Shown: one piece after another, positions 1 through 11,397 of the stretch
Position numbering within the stretch: the first letter of the stretch is position 1
How the letters are laid out: each line of letters begins with the position of its first letter
Notes under the pieces: generated by a model
The model's input: only the letters and a program-made list of their open reading frames with translations
Database searches by the model: none
What the model was told of the DNA's origin: nothing
Made by a program: the position numbers and the translations under genes
Assembly (NCBI RefSeq): GCF_030253575.1
Contig: NC_080566.1
Span: 7,263,501 to 7,327,500 of the forward strand
Direction: 5' to 3'
Source of the DNA: Rhododendron vialii
Lineage: Eukaryota > Streptophyta > Magnoliopsida > Ericales > Ericaceae
Length of the DNA: 64,000 nt

Positions 1-2183
1 TTTGTACGCCATTCACTTCCTTCTTCATTGCTGCGCCCCATTCCAAGTCCTGGGTGACCTACTCCTCTCAGTCCAGTTCTCCTTCTCCTCTCAAACCCCC
101 GCCAGCTTTCCCACCACACCTCCGCCCGCTTTCCCACCACTCTTCCGCCTGCTGCGGCGGCGTCTCCCCCTTGTCCTCGACAATGTTTTCGTCGCAGTCG
201 TTCCTAGCCGTCCGGAAGGAGAAGAATGAAGGTTTGTAGATCTGTAGAAGAATGAAGGCTTTTAGAAGGAGGGGTTTGCAGTAGTTCCTCGTCCTCTGGG
301 CCAGCGTAATTTTTGAATAATCAAAATTTTGATTTTTCGAACGAAGAGTTTGTAGATCTTTTGTTGTTGAGTTCGTTGATTTTTCGAACAAAGGCTTTTG
401 TTGTTGAATTTGTAGATCTGGTTGAGTTGATGTATTTCTGCTGTATGTACGTAGTTTTTTTTTTTTCCCTAATACGATGACCCGACTGAACCCGACAACT
501 CCAACCCGACCACGTTTTGGTCGGAGCCTAAGTAGTGGTTCGGTCGGTCTCGGGTGGGCATTTCAACAATCCGACTAAAGTCGGGTCGGGTCCAATCCGA
601 CCAAATCCGACCCGTGGCCAGCCCTAGTTAAGGTGAGGGTATGGAAACCCGAATCTCCGACGACAGAAAGCGCAGAACGTGGGAAGAGTGGAGCACAGCA
701 GACCTTGAGAACCTACTCTCGAGTATTAGAAAGAAAAATACATTGACCTACCCTCGGGTTACTAATACCTACAGATACCTCCCTTGAGGTTTCTAAAATT
801 ATACTGACCAACCTTGTCGGGTTGATGCCAAGCTTAAACTCTTTACACACTAGAATGAGTCCGATTTTGTTCACCACCAACAAATAAGAATGACTATTAC
901 CACATTTTAAGGATGAAAGTTTTAACCGAAAAATCGAACCAACCGACCAAACCGAGCCATTTTTAACAATTTCGGTCGGTTTTACTAGCGGTTCAGTTCG
1001 GTTTTGAATTTTTGAAAATTGTAAATGTCGGTTCGCTTTCGGTTTCGACAGAAAAGGAACCGATTGACACCGAACCGATTCTTTGTCTCAACACACAATG
1101 CTAGATATACACATACTAGTGTATATCCTAACTCAGAGGCCTTTCATCCACGCATCAACTGATGAGTACTAACAGGTAAAGCCCTTCCTCTGTTCCCATT
1201 TCCCCTTCGTTCTCTCTCTCTCTAAAAGGTAACACCCATCCATAGTTCTTTCACACTCTTTTTTTTGATATTCACTTCCTTTTTTTATTTTTTTAATGTT
1301 GAAAGTGTGTGTTTTTTTGCTAAAAGACAAAAAAGGGAGTGTAGATATAAAAAAGAGAGTGTGAAAATCAATTTTCTTATCCTAATAAGTCCATAGAGGT
1401 AGTTAGTTTGGATTAATGAAAGAGCCTAATGTAGAACACAAAATTCAATGTCCTAAATTAGAATTAAGCAATGCGGATGGTAAACATTAAACAATCTAAT
1501 TAACAATCTAGTCGAGAGAGAAATATCATTATACAATCTGAAAATACAAATTAAGAATTCTTGCATACCAAATATGTAGCATGAGAAAAAAACACACATA
1601 AAAAAAGATGCAATCAAACAAATAATTAATTTTGTCTCAAATTGATACAGGTTTTTGCTTTCAAATTAGGACCTAGGGTTTAGATTTACCTAATAACAGA
1701 ATCATGGCTCATGGGTTATTACTTATCCATGCATTCAATTTCTTATCTAATTGATGCTTCAATTGATTTCTTCTCTTTTCCACACACACACACACACAGA
1801 GATGTAAATGGTTGGCAAGTTATCAATAAAATCTGGGGAAAGTATATTATTTTGGGGGCAAGGAGAAAAGAGTATAAAATTCATGAGGCAAAGACCAAAG
1901 AGTATTAAATCTATGGGACAATTAAAATTATCTTCAGGGCAAAAACTCCAAGATATAAAACATATGGGACAAAACCATAAAAATGTCCGGAGAACATATG
2001 TATATTACTGGAGAGTTTTGCAACTCAGTGGGGTCAGTGGACCCCCCTTGTCCACACATAGGTCTGCCCTTGCTCTTATCACATAGTAAACAAGTACCAC
2101 TGTACCAATACGTTTCATCCTCTATTTACCAACTACTGTTTTACAAGAAGAGCAGACATATAATAGTTCATTCTTCTGCATAC
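1..2183. other. intergenic, repeat-derived, no gene seen
   Basis: I see no convincing coding exon here. About 472-622 is rich in CCGAC/GTCGG motifs on both strands, and about 900-1085 is rich in ACCGAA/TTCGGT motifs. Both look like pieces of dispersed non-autonomous transposons. A short CA run lies at 1782-1798. The small ORF at the very start is proline/leucine-rich from a CT-rich stretch and is not supported as a gene. Confidence 0.5.
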
Positions 2184-3278
2184 CTGGATATGTGGCCAGA
2201 AATTTGAAGATATAATAGTAGCATTCAATATATCCAGAGAAACACCATTTCCCCCCAATGCCTCCGCTCCTATGAATCAATTGACAACAGTCACTCACAA
2301 AACTTACGTAAATATGCTTCAAAAATAGTAAATAGGCTTTGTAATGATTGCAAATGCAAGCACTGAGGCTTCCTATATATATGGTTAAGTTACTAAAAAA
2401 GAAGCATAGTTAAAGAATACCTACTTACGACCAAGTTCAAAAATACGTTTATAAAGCAAACCTGCTTGAGATGGCTGCAGTATGGTTGCTTTTGTATTCG
2501 CGTTTGTCCTTTTCGAATCAATCAGATCATTAAGTATTATTTCACACCTTTTGCATGCCGCTCTCTCCAAAATGTGTCTGGAAGATAACAACACGAACTT
2601 TAGCATCAAGATGTACCAAGCCGAACCTAATAGAAAATAAAAATCCCAATCATCAACTGAATCCAGTAGACTTCTAAAAAGCTAACAGAAACATTCGATT
2701 AATTTTGAATAGACTCCATACCTTGAGGAGTTCCAAAGTACGTATTTCTACATCTATGTCATAGTCCGATTTGTTTAGCAGCTTTTCAGCTAGTATAACA
2801 CGATATTCATTAACTAGCTGATCTTTTGAACCAATAATGCAAACAGTCATGCCAAGTATGTCAACTGTCCTTTGATTCCTGCTACCTTTCAAGGGATCAG
2901 CCTCTACAGGGCCAGGCTCCCAGCTGAAAGGTTGATTTCATTTCCAGAAAGTGTCAGATTTCAAACATAGCATCTCCTCACTTCCAACAGTAGTTTTAAA
3001 ATTCTTGAATTTATTTCATCTTGCCCTAGTAGAAAATATACATACCGTTGGGCATTGATCCATGCCTGTTTGTCGTCAGTGCTGAAATCGTCATCTATAC
3101 CAGTGCTTACTTGACTTTCTTCATCTCTATTTAATTCTTCAAGAAGGCTATCCCCTGTATTTCCTGGGCCGTTGGAATTCCCACCTGTCCCATCAGTGAG
3201 CATGGTCACAAGGCATTTAATTATGTCTTTCCTCCCCTTCAGGTACTCCCTTATTGGTTTGCCAACCGCTTCTAATAC
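2184..3278 (-). pseudogene. APC2: APC2 (anaphase-promoting complex subunit 2) gene fragment, frameshifted
   Basis: APC2 is the cullin-like scaffold of the APC/C ubiquitin ligase. Four exon-like blocks match the middle of plant APC2, before the cullin catalytic core: about 3278-3046 (VLEAVGKPIREYLKGRKD, then LTDGTGGN and DDKQAWINAQR), 2923-2722 (DPLKGSRNQR, DQLVNEYRV, LAEKLLNKSDYDID, TLELLK), 2577-2462 (HFGESGMQ, LNDLIDSKRTN) and 2269-2184 (GVSLDILNATIISSNFW). Junctions have GT/AG and matching phases. In the third exon one extra A in an A-run after GMQ shifts the frame into a stop; without it the exon phase (116 nt) fits exactly. The N-terminal part and the whole C-terminal cullin/WHB part are absent, and the acceptor before VLEAVG is not clean. 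Introns are kept, so this is a DNA-level duplicate rather than a retrocopy. The single-base shift could also be a homopolymer sequencing error, but the gene would still be truncated. Confidence 0.85.
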
Positions 3279-3629
3279 ACATATTTGTGAGATTCATTTT
3301 ATTCTAATACACATTTTAACAAATAAATATACCAAAGCTCTTGCGAATGCTCTAACCTGGTCCTGTTCCAGAAAAGCCCATAAAAAATACGTTAAGTACT
3401 AATTTATAATTTTCAAGCTTAAAAATAATAAGCTTACTGAAATAAAAAATATGCAATATATATCTTATTTGATAGTTTTCGTCGAGATCTATCAAACCTT
3501 GTAAAAAAAATTGAAAAATTACTTTCGCAAGCCCATTATTTTTAAATTTGAAAATATGTCATTTTTTTAAGTACTTATTTGAGTTTCTGGATCGAGACAA
3601 AGTCGATGTAAAGTGAGGGAGAGAAGCAA

Positions 3630-3660
<31 letters not shown>

Positions 3661-3817
3661 ATGACTGATGAGAGAGAAAAGACCATCATCCCATAATAGA
3701 TACTACTGTACTACATATACACGTTTTGTACGTCCTTTATGCATGTAAGGAGTGGTTGGGAGCCTACTTTATAACTTTTCATTTTTATCTTTTTGATTTT
3801 TTGACTTTTTGAATTAT
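3279..3817. other. AT-rich spacer with a MITE-like end
   Basis: No gene is seen. Around 3320-3360 the plus strand ends a block with GCGAATGCTCTAA, the usual terminus of TAA-target MITEs (GAGCATTCGC when reversed). No matching second terminus was found, so it is probably truncated. Confidence 0.4.
3633..3660. repeat. uninterrupted run of 28 G
   Basis: Twenty-eight consecutive G residues follow two C residues. Such a run can form a G-quadruplex and is error-prone in sequencing, so its length is uncertain. Confidence 0.9.
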
Positions 3818-5318
3818 GGTTTGAATGTATTTTGAAACTGGTAGAATGTTTGAATAATAGGTGCAGAATGAATTTTGCAACAGGAGTAATGTTTGGAAGA
3901 TACTCTGAAATAAAAATGATTTATCGATTGAATTTTTACCATGTTACCCCTAGAATTATTATGGCTTCCTTTACCAGGTTACCTAACAAATTGGCAAACA
4001 CCCACCCCTTTGTATTCTGGTGACGAGAAAATGGAGGAGAGATCCTCTGCCTCCAACTCCTTTCTTCCATTTTAAGCTGACCCCCTCTCTCTCTCTCTCT
4101 CTCTCTCTGACGTTAACCCACAATAATAGAGGCAAAGCTATTGAGGGCCGCCTCTCCTGGGATACCAATACCCATTGGCTTCAAGTCTTCAAAACCCAGT
4201 TGTCTTGTTCCACACCAAATTAGAAAAAATTGCAGCTTTGGATTCCTCCATATGAATTTGCCAAATCATGGTGTCTAAGAGCATCTTCAACTCTTGACTT
4301 TAAATTGGGGATGTCAATGTTTTTTTGAAGGCTGATGTGGCATTTTGGCATCTCCAAGTTGACATCAAAACCTCCTCTCCAACCCTTATGTCAAATTCTA
4401 TTTATTTGACATCAAATTATCCCTCTCCAACCCTTATGTCAAAATACAAATAGTCATTTTTTGAAAATTGGCAGGCAAGATGTAGATGGTCAAAGTTGGC
4501 ATGCTTCCTCCCCCTTCATTCATGTCAAAAGCCACGTAGGATTTGGCCTAAAAAAGGCATCTGGGTTGGTTTGAATGTATTTTGAAACTGGTAGAATGTT
4601 TGAATAATAGGTGCAGAATGAATTTTGCAACAGGAGTAATGTTTGGAAGATACTCTGAAATAAAAATGATTTATCGATTGAATTTTTACCATGTTACCCC
4701 TAGAATTATTATGGCTTCCTTTACCAGGTTACCTAACAAATTGGCAAACACCCACCCCTTTGTATTCTGGTGACGAGAAAATGGAGGAGAGATCCTCTGC
4801 CTCCAACTCCTTTCTTCCATTTTAAGCTGACCCTCTTCTCTCTCTCTCTCTCTCTCTCTGACGTTAACCCACAATAATAGAGGCAAAGCTATTGAGGGCC
4901 GCCTCTCCTGGGATACCAATACCCATTGGCTTCAAGTCTTCAAAACCCAGTTGTCTTGTTCCACACCAAATTAGAAAAAATTGCAGCTTTGGATTCCTCC
5001 ATATGAATTTGCCAAATCATGGTGTCTAAGAGCATCTTCAACTCTTGACTTTAAATTGGGGATGTCAATGTTTTTTTGAAGGCTGATGTGGCATTTTGGC
5101 ATCTCCAAGTTAACATCAAAACCTCCTCTCCAACCCTTATGTCAAATTCTATTTATTTGACATCAAATTATCCCTCTCCAACCCTTATGTCAAAATACAA
5201 ATAGTCATTTTTTGAAAATTGGCAGGCAAGATGTAGGTGGTCAAAGTTGGCATGCTTCCTCCCCCTTCATTCATGTCAAAAGCCACGTAGGATTTGGCCT
5301 AAAAAAGGCATCTGGGTT
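3818..5318. repeat. direct tandem duplication, two 750-bp units
   Basis: Unit 1 (3818-4567) and unit 2 (4568 to about 5318) are nearly identical. I saw only a one-base difference in a CT microsatellite and a few substitutions. The break point carries a short microhomology, GGTTTG, at the start of both units and again at 5319-5324. Unit 1 carries only the left part of a MITE and unit 2 continues into the complete one, so the duplication happened after the MITE inserted. Short ORFs in each unit are identical and not gene-like. Confidence 0.95.
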
Positions 5319-5392
5319 GGTTTGTCAATTAATGTCAAATATTACCGTTACAAGCTCCACATCAGATTTGACATCTCCCGTTGGAGATGCTC
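5030..5392. mobile_element. Tourist/Harbinger-like MITE
   Basis: The left terminus reads GAGCATCTTCAACTCTTGA and the right terminus, reversed, reads GAGCATCTCCAACGGGAGA. TAA lies outside both ends (5027-5029 and 5393-5395), the target duplication expected of PIF/Harbinger MITEs. There is no coding capacity. A left-end copy truncated by the duplication break point lies at 4279-4567. Confidence 0.75.
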
Positions 5393-5498
5393 TAATCGGT
5401 TCAAGCCTCTCTGCAATTTGCCAAAAAAAGGAATTAAGGCAATGACGTGAAGAGGCGAAGGAGAATGGGAACATTTTCCAATCGGTTCAAGCCTTTGC

Positions 5499-5500
<2 letters not shown>

Positions 5501-5537
<37 letters not shown>
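5501..5537. repeat. (CT)n microsatellite
   Basis: About 18 CT units. Shorter CT tracts at 4085-4109 and about 4835-4859 sit at equivalent places in the two 750-bp units. Confidence 0.9.
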
Positions 5538-5540
<3 letters not shown>

Positions 5541-6350
5541 TGGTGGAAGATGAGGGGGTTTTGAGGATTACCAAAAACTGGCGAGGGTATATTGGTCCTT
5601 TTGCGCAGTGGCTGATTGAGAATGGGAAACGAAAAATGGGAAAAACTCCTCTTCCCCTCTTTTTCACTTCTCTTCTGTCACGCCCTCGATTTTCAACATA
5701 ATTAAGTAATACATTTCAATAAAAGAGGAACCTCGCATATCATATAAGTTACCCAAAGGAGTTCCCACCTGTTTAATTTACAAACAAGTCCTTAAGTTTT
5801 GATACTTACAACTTTAGTCAAAAGAAAATTCAATAGTAATTATTTACAAAACCATCTTCAACAAAATGAGATCTTCACAACGATGACGAAATAACTAGTG
5901 ATGTCAGCTTCCAAAAGTCTTTTACTGTCAAGCACACAATGCATGCAATCTATTGCCCGGCATCAGAACCTGAAAAGAAAGATTTGGTTGAGCTACACTA
6001 GCCCAGTAGAGAATTCTAAGCTCAAGCTATATGTAGTTTGAATGAATCATACACCGAGAATGAATGAATATGGACAGATACGCCTATAGTACAAGTGACC
6101 ACCAACTAGCTGCAAATCATCGCCTAAGAGTCCTAGACTTCACATCAATCTCACTAACCATTTGGTTCTTTAACTAAGTACATTAACAAACTCGCGTCGT
6201 TCCACATTTGTCTATGATCAAATCAAAACATCTTATTACTCTTTGTACGGTAGTACAATCTTTCTCGTGTCCACATTGATCTTCATTAAATCCCTTTATT
6301 GCAAAACCTTTCGTTTCCTTTAATTCGGTATTTCCCATCAATCATCACTA

Positions 6351-6570
6351 GGGTCACCTCGGGTCTAGTTCCCTCGAGCGCAGGGTCACCCCGAGTCTTT
6401 TCCCTCAATAACAATAATCAGTTGGGGTCACCTCGGGTCTAGTTCCCTCGAGCGCAGGGTCACCCCGAGTCTTTTCCTCCAATAATATGAATCAGTTGGG
6501 TCACCTCGGGTCTAGTTCCCTCGAGCGCAGGGTCACCCCGAGTCTTTTCCCTCAATAACGACCACTTGGG
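6351..6570. repeat. ~74-bp tandem repeat inside the LTR
   Basis: Starts at 6351, 6425 and 6498, with a truncated fourth at 6568. Each unit carries GGGTCACCTCGGGTCTAG and then CGCAGGGTCACCCCGAGTC, an imperfect inverted pair of the motif GGGTCACC/CCCGAG. The other LTR holds the same array at 12073-12292. Confidence 0.9.
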
Positions 6571-7290
6571 TCACCTTTCACACTTTTCACAATTGACATC
6601 ATTTCGTAATCAATTTCATCACCCCTTTGATGGTTATACCACTGAATTTTAAGTAATCATTACGTGATTCCACAATTTTACACATTTATACTTCCTCTTT
6701 GTTTACATACCCGCATCTTACATGACGTACTAGGCCCATACATAAAATCCTACAATACTCTGTCCATTAGTTATTCACTTTCATTCTGCTTCCCATTTTC
6801 ACAAACATCCATTCATTCAATTGAATTCAAAGACCATTTAATCAATCGTATGGTATTATAAGACCAACAATCTACCATATCGCATATACTCAAATACACA
6901 CATCCTCACCATACCCCTAAGTACACCCCGTACCTTCGCATACCACATATCAACCCACGACTAGACTCTACGATGCCCGATTATCTAGTTTCTATACTCG
7001 GAGTCCGTAAAAGCATGTACTAAAGGAATCTAAGAATTTTACGAGTCGAGAGAGAGAATGGATTGCACTACTACTCGTCGAATCCCTAGACATGTTCACT
7101 CTAGTCCATTGAATGCCACTCTAAGTGAGAAACGAGTAATACTCACCAAAACACTTGGAAGGATGTGTAAACAATCAAATTAAAGTCAATGAAAAGCTTC
7201 GACATGCGAGTTGAAAGATATATGGAAGCAGCTGAAAGATACTGCAGCAGCTCAAGAAAGCAGCTGAAAGCAACTCAAACTCCTAATCTC

Positions 7291-7646
7291 CTACCGGTAG
7301 AACTTGAAAATAGAAATGATCTCCTACCGGTAGGCAGGCAACTCCTACCGGTAGAACTTGAAAATAGAAACGCAACCTACCGGTAGGCAAGCAAGTCCTA
7401 CCGGTAGAACTTGAAAACAGAAAGGCCAACATTCAAGTTCGTGCTTGACCTACCGGTAGGTAAGGAATTCCTACCGGTAGAAGATTGGTACGTTGAGCAG
7501 CTTTTGAGCTGCTGCTATACGTTTGAGCTGGTTGATGAAAATTTTCAAACGTTCTACCGGTAGGTGAAAAGTTCCTACCGGTAGGGAATCGATTTTCTGG
7601 TAAAGTAACAACGTTCTACCGGTAGAAAGGACGGGCCTACCGGTAG
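7291..7646. repeat. 11 palindromic decamers CTACCGGTAG, paired at 21 bp
   Basis: Exact copies start at 7291, 7324, 7345, 7377, 7398, 7450, 7471, 7554, 7575, 7616 and 7637. After the first, they form five pairs. In every pair the starts are exactly 21 bp apart with an unrelated 11-bp spacer, while distances between pairs vary. The same set is at +5722 in the other LTR. The arrangement resembles phased protein-binding sites, but no binder is known to me. Confidence 0.95.
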
Positions 7647-8207
7647 GAATCAAGGAAAAACAGACAATTCTGACAGCAACTACGAATTTTCAATCCAAAC
7701 TTAAACACGACATTACAAGCACGATTCATGCACCAAATCACTCATAAAACATATAAAGAGAGGTAGAATTCCCTACCTCAAGTGATTCGATCGAAACCCA
7801 AGCGATTGATCAAGCCCTAGACTCCGAAAACTTCAAAATCAACCGAATCTCCTCCTCCGAGCGAAACCCACGAAATTTCAAGCTCAACAACGTGAATGGA
7901 TGAAGGTTTGGAGGTTATTTACCATGGGTTTTGAGTCCGGGTTGGAGAGGGAAAGAGAGAGTGTGTGTGTCGAGAGAGAGGGAGAGCCGAGAGGGAGGGG
8001 AAAGAGAGAGATGGGAGAATTTTAATCTCCTACACACACACACCCTTTTATACTAACACCCACAAATATCGCACTTGCACTCCCTCGATTATCAATTCTA
8101 ACACATTGACCCCAAATAAAATAAACTCAATCAATTTCACATTTTTTTCTCAATTTCTAATATTTATGAAACGTTTAAATAATATCCGAAAAATACGGGT
8201 CCTTACA

Positions 8208-8220
8208 CCCTACCCTCCTT
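8208..8220 (-). other. polypurine tract of the LTR element
   Basis: On the minus strand AAGGAGGGTAGGG lies directly against the TGTAAGG start of the LTR. This is the expected plus-strand priming site for reverse transcription. Confidence 0.8.
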
Positions 8221-8347
8221 AAAGAAATTTCGTCCTCGAAATTTGCTAAAACTAATCTGGCTATGCCAAGCAACATATCAACATACTCGAACTGTAGCAC
8301 TATCCATCACACAACAATTCAATAACCATCCAAGTCTATGTCTAGAT

Positions 8348-8665
8348 TCATATCAAGCAGACCACAACAAACACGCGTATATCTTTTGAATTTCGTACCC
8401 CCATTTCCACGTAACCATGCACTAACAACATCGGCTTACCTTTCAACAATGGATTACACGAGTCTACGGTACGCATCGGTTTCTCATCATAGGACACTTG
8501 AGCTCCTAATTCAATTTTGGACCTCTCTAACACATGCAATGGATTTATTTCATACCTCCTCAATCTCCGTATACATAATGCGTCATATATTTTGAAAAAG
8601 TTAGGCGGCAACGTCAAACGGTTCACAGTTTCTAAACTTTTCTTTATTATACAAATCCTATACAC
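8348..8665 (-). pseudogene. degenerate pol C-terminus (integrase end) of the LTR element
   Basis: A minus-strand frame encodes LTLPPNFFKIYDALCIRRLRR, then NPLHVL, SYDEKPMRTVDS and LLKGK. This follows the order of the conserved integrase C-terminus of plant Ty3/gypsy polyproteins (LxLPPxLxxIHDVFHVSxLRxY, then HVL, then YxExPxxIxD). Expected residues are changed and the upstream integrase and reverse transcriptase are not readable. It sits just before the polypurine tract, where the end of pol should be. I interpret it as a relic. Confidence 0.6.
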
Positions 8666-10582
8666 AATTATCTATCTCACCATAGAGATCTTACCTCCTA
8701 AGTATAACCAGATAATCCAATTGACTTTCCGAGACTTCCATCTAGAATGGGCGGTGATCAAGCGCCTCTTCCAAGTGGATTTCACCGGTTGTCGCCTGGG
8801 TATCCCAAAACACGCACATAGTGTCCGACACTTAAACTATCCTTCTAACGGCGAACGCTTCCTTTCTGCCCAAAACGAGACAAACTCCAACGCAGTGATG
8901 ATTTGTCAAACACATGTCCCTTCTTCTAATAACGTTGGATGACGACAACGGTCAACACAATCCTTTGGTCGGCCCTCCGCAGTTAGCAATCTCTGACGAT
9001 CTTTACCTTTCTCTTTTCGGTCATTCTCCCTCGAGCTTCCAAATATCGTTGGCGAATCGAATTAATTATTTTAGCGGGTCCATAACACAAGCCAATTCTT
9101 CTAAAGGCCGCACCAAATTTTCACTCTAGGTTGGGTCATTCTATATTACGAGAAGGATTCGATTTGTTATCTCAAACAAAACGAATAAGCTACAAAACTC
9201 AAGCAGCGTTAATCAAGAATTGGAAGAATGGTAACGAGGCATCTGAAATTCAAAGAACACGTGGAATCTTCAGGGCGGTTTGGCAACAATTCAAAATACC
9301 TTTTTATGACAACCCAAGAAATTTGAAATAACTGATCATGACTTTCTTATTGCTTTACGAGTCAACAAAGTCAATGAATAACCTTTAGCAACTGAACGAT
9401 GTCGATATTAAGGATAAATACAAGAAGTGAAACAAATCTCTGGTAAGTTAACTGATACAAGATCAAAAATTTGTCCAATACCGGGAATGGTAAGACCTTC
9501 CAACAAGTTAAGGCTGAGTGTTACAGAATGAGTCATGTGCCTCCAAAGTCAAGGAACCACGACAGGGTAAAATAACACTTAAAGTAATTTCCACAATTTA
9601 ATTTGTATTGAACGGTGTCAATGAATAGACATCAATAGATATGTCACCACAAGATTGACTCCAACAATGGAAATTCGAACCAACCGAATAGGCAAGGGCA
9701 AACAAATAGATACAAAGCGGATATGAGTTCAAATCATATGACCTCTTAGTCATGGGACCAAAATGGATGATGGCCCAAGCAAACAATAGTGGGAACAAGG
9801 TCTAAATTTTTGATAGTGCTAACGAATTTGTATTTCATATGGTACATAGCCAAAGGTTGGGTTCAATAGATTGATGTTGCAAATTAAATACTCATATGGA
9901 ACAACGATTACAAGCAAACGACGAAAATGATAATCGCATCAAGGAAATCCAAACTGACCAATGAAAATTTATCTCAAGCAGGGTAATGTCAAAATAAGAC
10001 CTTGAATAGGGAACGAGGAACATTTGTCAAATTTGATAGCAACAGTGTCATAAGATACTTCGCTACAAGAATTTAAATATGTCCAAGAAAAGCTAGGAAG
10101 GGATCGCATGACAATTGACTCAAATACTGAGAATTATAACGGGTCATCCACCCACTGGATTTCACGGAAGAATAAATTACGATACAATTCTAACAATATT
10201 CAGCTTGGCCAATGAAAGATGGTAATAGACGAAACAACTCTTCTAAAATCACATTTGAGATGTCACCAATCATCATGGATACAAACAAGCCCTGTCCAAA
10301 TCAAACCAAATCTCGATATAAGCAATTTAAAGAGGTCAAGGACAACACTTCAATATGGAATGATTAACCTCTAATCTCGGCAAATATGATCTATCGATAT
10401 TTCTCAACACGCGGGGACTAAGATTTCTTATTTCTATTCCAAACATGGACAAGAATAGGATTCTCAATGAGTGAAATGCTTCCAAATCAAAAGTATTGTA
10501 GAGAACGAGTAGAACAACTAGGAATAAATGATACCTCAAACAAGTGACGCTTCTAAGAGTTAGAGAATAGGGGGGTGGTAGT
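8666..10582 (-). other. decayed interior of the LTR element
   Basis: I could not recognise reverse transcriptase, RNase H or protease motifs on either strand, and frames are broken. It probably derives from pol or is non-coding filler. The overlapping 185-aa minus frame at 10336-10893 has no recognisable motif. Confidence 0.45.
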
Positions 10583-11119
10583 TTAGTGGCGGAATTGCAT
10601 CTGTTGTTTCGACGTATGTGTATCCTGCTGCATTGAGCTCGACTCATCATGTACGCCCAATCCCCGAGGACAATTCCTTGCCATGTGGCCACGTTCGCCG
10701 CAAGTATAACAAGATCCCCCACGCCATGGACATTGAGAACGAATATGACCAAGCTGACGACATCGATAACACATAGTCTGACACTTGAGAAGAGCTCTTG
10801 GAGTCCCGATATAAAGAGGTGGCTTAAAGCCCTGCTGGTCCTGAATAAAGTGATCTGATACTCTAGGTTTCTTCCTTCCTGAACCCTCAACACTCTCTAA
10901 AGATGATCTTGTGCTAATGACTTGATGCCTAGTTTCTCCCGCATTCACACCATCTTGCGCACCTTCCAGTGTCTCGACACCTTTCCCGCACTCGACAATC
11001 TCAGGAAACATCACTTCATCCCTGGTACATTTGCTCGCTTCATTCTCCCCGTATGCACTATAGCCCTGGTGCTCACGATCCTCAGTCTCACCACACCTAT
11101 TTCCACGTCTCGAAGACAT
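10583..11119 (-). CDS. gag-like protein with two CCHC zinc knuckles
   Basis: This 178-residue ORF has two retroviral-type zinc knuckles near its C-terminus: CYRCRQLGHIRSQC and CYTCGERGHMARNC, both fitting C-X2-C-X4-H-X4-C. Such knuckles bind the packaged RNA in the nucleocapsid part of Gag. The ~95 residues before them are hydrophilic and do not show the usual retrotransposon gag capsid domain, so the capsid part is missing or too diverged. The ATG at 11119 lies 278 bases inside the LTR boundary at 11397, downstream of the PBS, in the normal place for gag. The protein is probably defective as a capsid protein. Confidence 0.7.
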   Translation of the reverse strand: MSSRRGNRCGETEDREHQGYSAYGENEASKCTRDEVMFPEIVECGKGVETLEGAQDGVNAGETRHQVISTRSSLESVEGSGRKKPRVSDHFIQDQQGFKPPLYIGTPRALLKCQTMCYRCRQLGHIRSQCPWRGGSCYTCGERGHMARNCPRGLGVHDESSSMQQDTHTSKQQMQFRH

Positions 11120-11382
11120 CCTACTATGGAAGCATAAGAAATGAGATCATCAACATTAGCCACCTAATTATGTGCTACAGGTCTCAAACCTTTCCAACCG
11201 AAGTCAACAACTTTGCGCTACTCTATTGTGATATATATATATATATATGCAATGTCACATCGACATACTGACTCTTCATGCAAGCACACATGTGATTTTG
11301 TAAAAAGATGCAGCAATATTTTTTTTTTTTGAACCCATGAGACCAAAAGTCTCCCCACGGTCTCAAGGTATTCTAAACTTAC

Positions 11383-11394
11383 GCTTTGATACCA
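11383..11394 (-). other. primer binding site (tRNA-iMet type)
   Basis: The minus strand reads TGGTATCAAAGC three bases inside the LTR end. It differs at one base from TGGTATCAGAGC, the common plant PBS complementary to the 3' end of initiator tRNA-Met. It fixes the element's orientation as minus. Confidence 0.85.
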
Positions 11395-11397
11395 AGT

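Larger units (their letters stand above)
5676..8207 (-). repeat. 3' LTR (minus-strand orientation)
   Basis: Bounded by TG/CA ends and preceded by the purine tract. It contains three ~74-bp tandem repeats and a cluster of palindromic decamers. Small ORFs inside it are repeated exactly in the other LTR and are not genes. Confidence 0.95.

Noticed and set aside
1150-1185. Hammerhead ribozyme (CTGATGAG core)
   Set aside because: No stem II and no GAAA box follow. A second CTGATGAG at about 3665 also lacks them.
7291-7646. CRISPR-like array
   Set aside because: The repeat unit is only a 10-bp palindrome with irregular inter-pair distances, inside a retrotransposon LTR of a plant.
8517-8942. 141-aa plus-strand ORF
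   Set aside because: It lies antisense to the pol relic, and its translation has no known motif.
10336-10893. 185-aa minus-strand ORF in the LTR element
   Set aside because: It overlaps the zinc-knuckle ORF in another frame and shows no retrotransposon motif.
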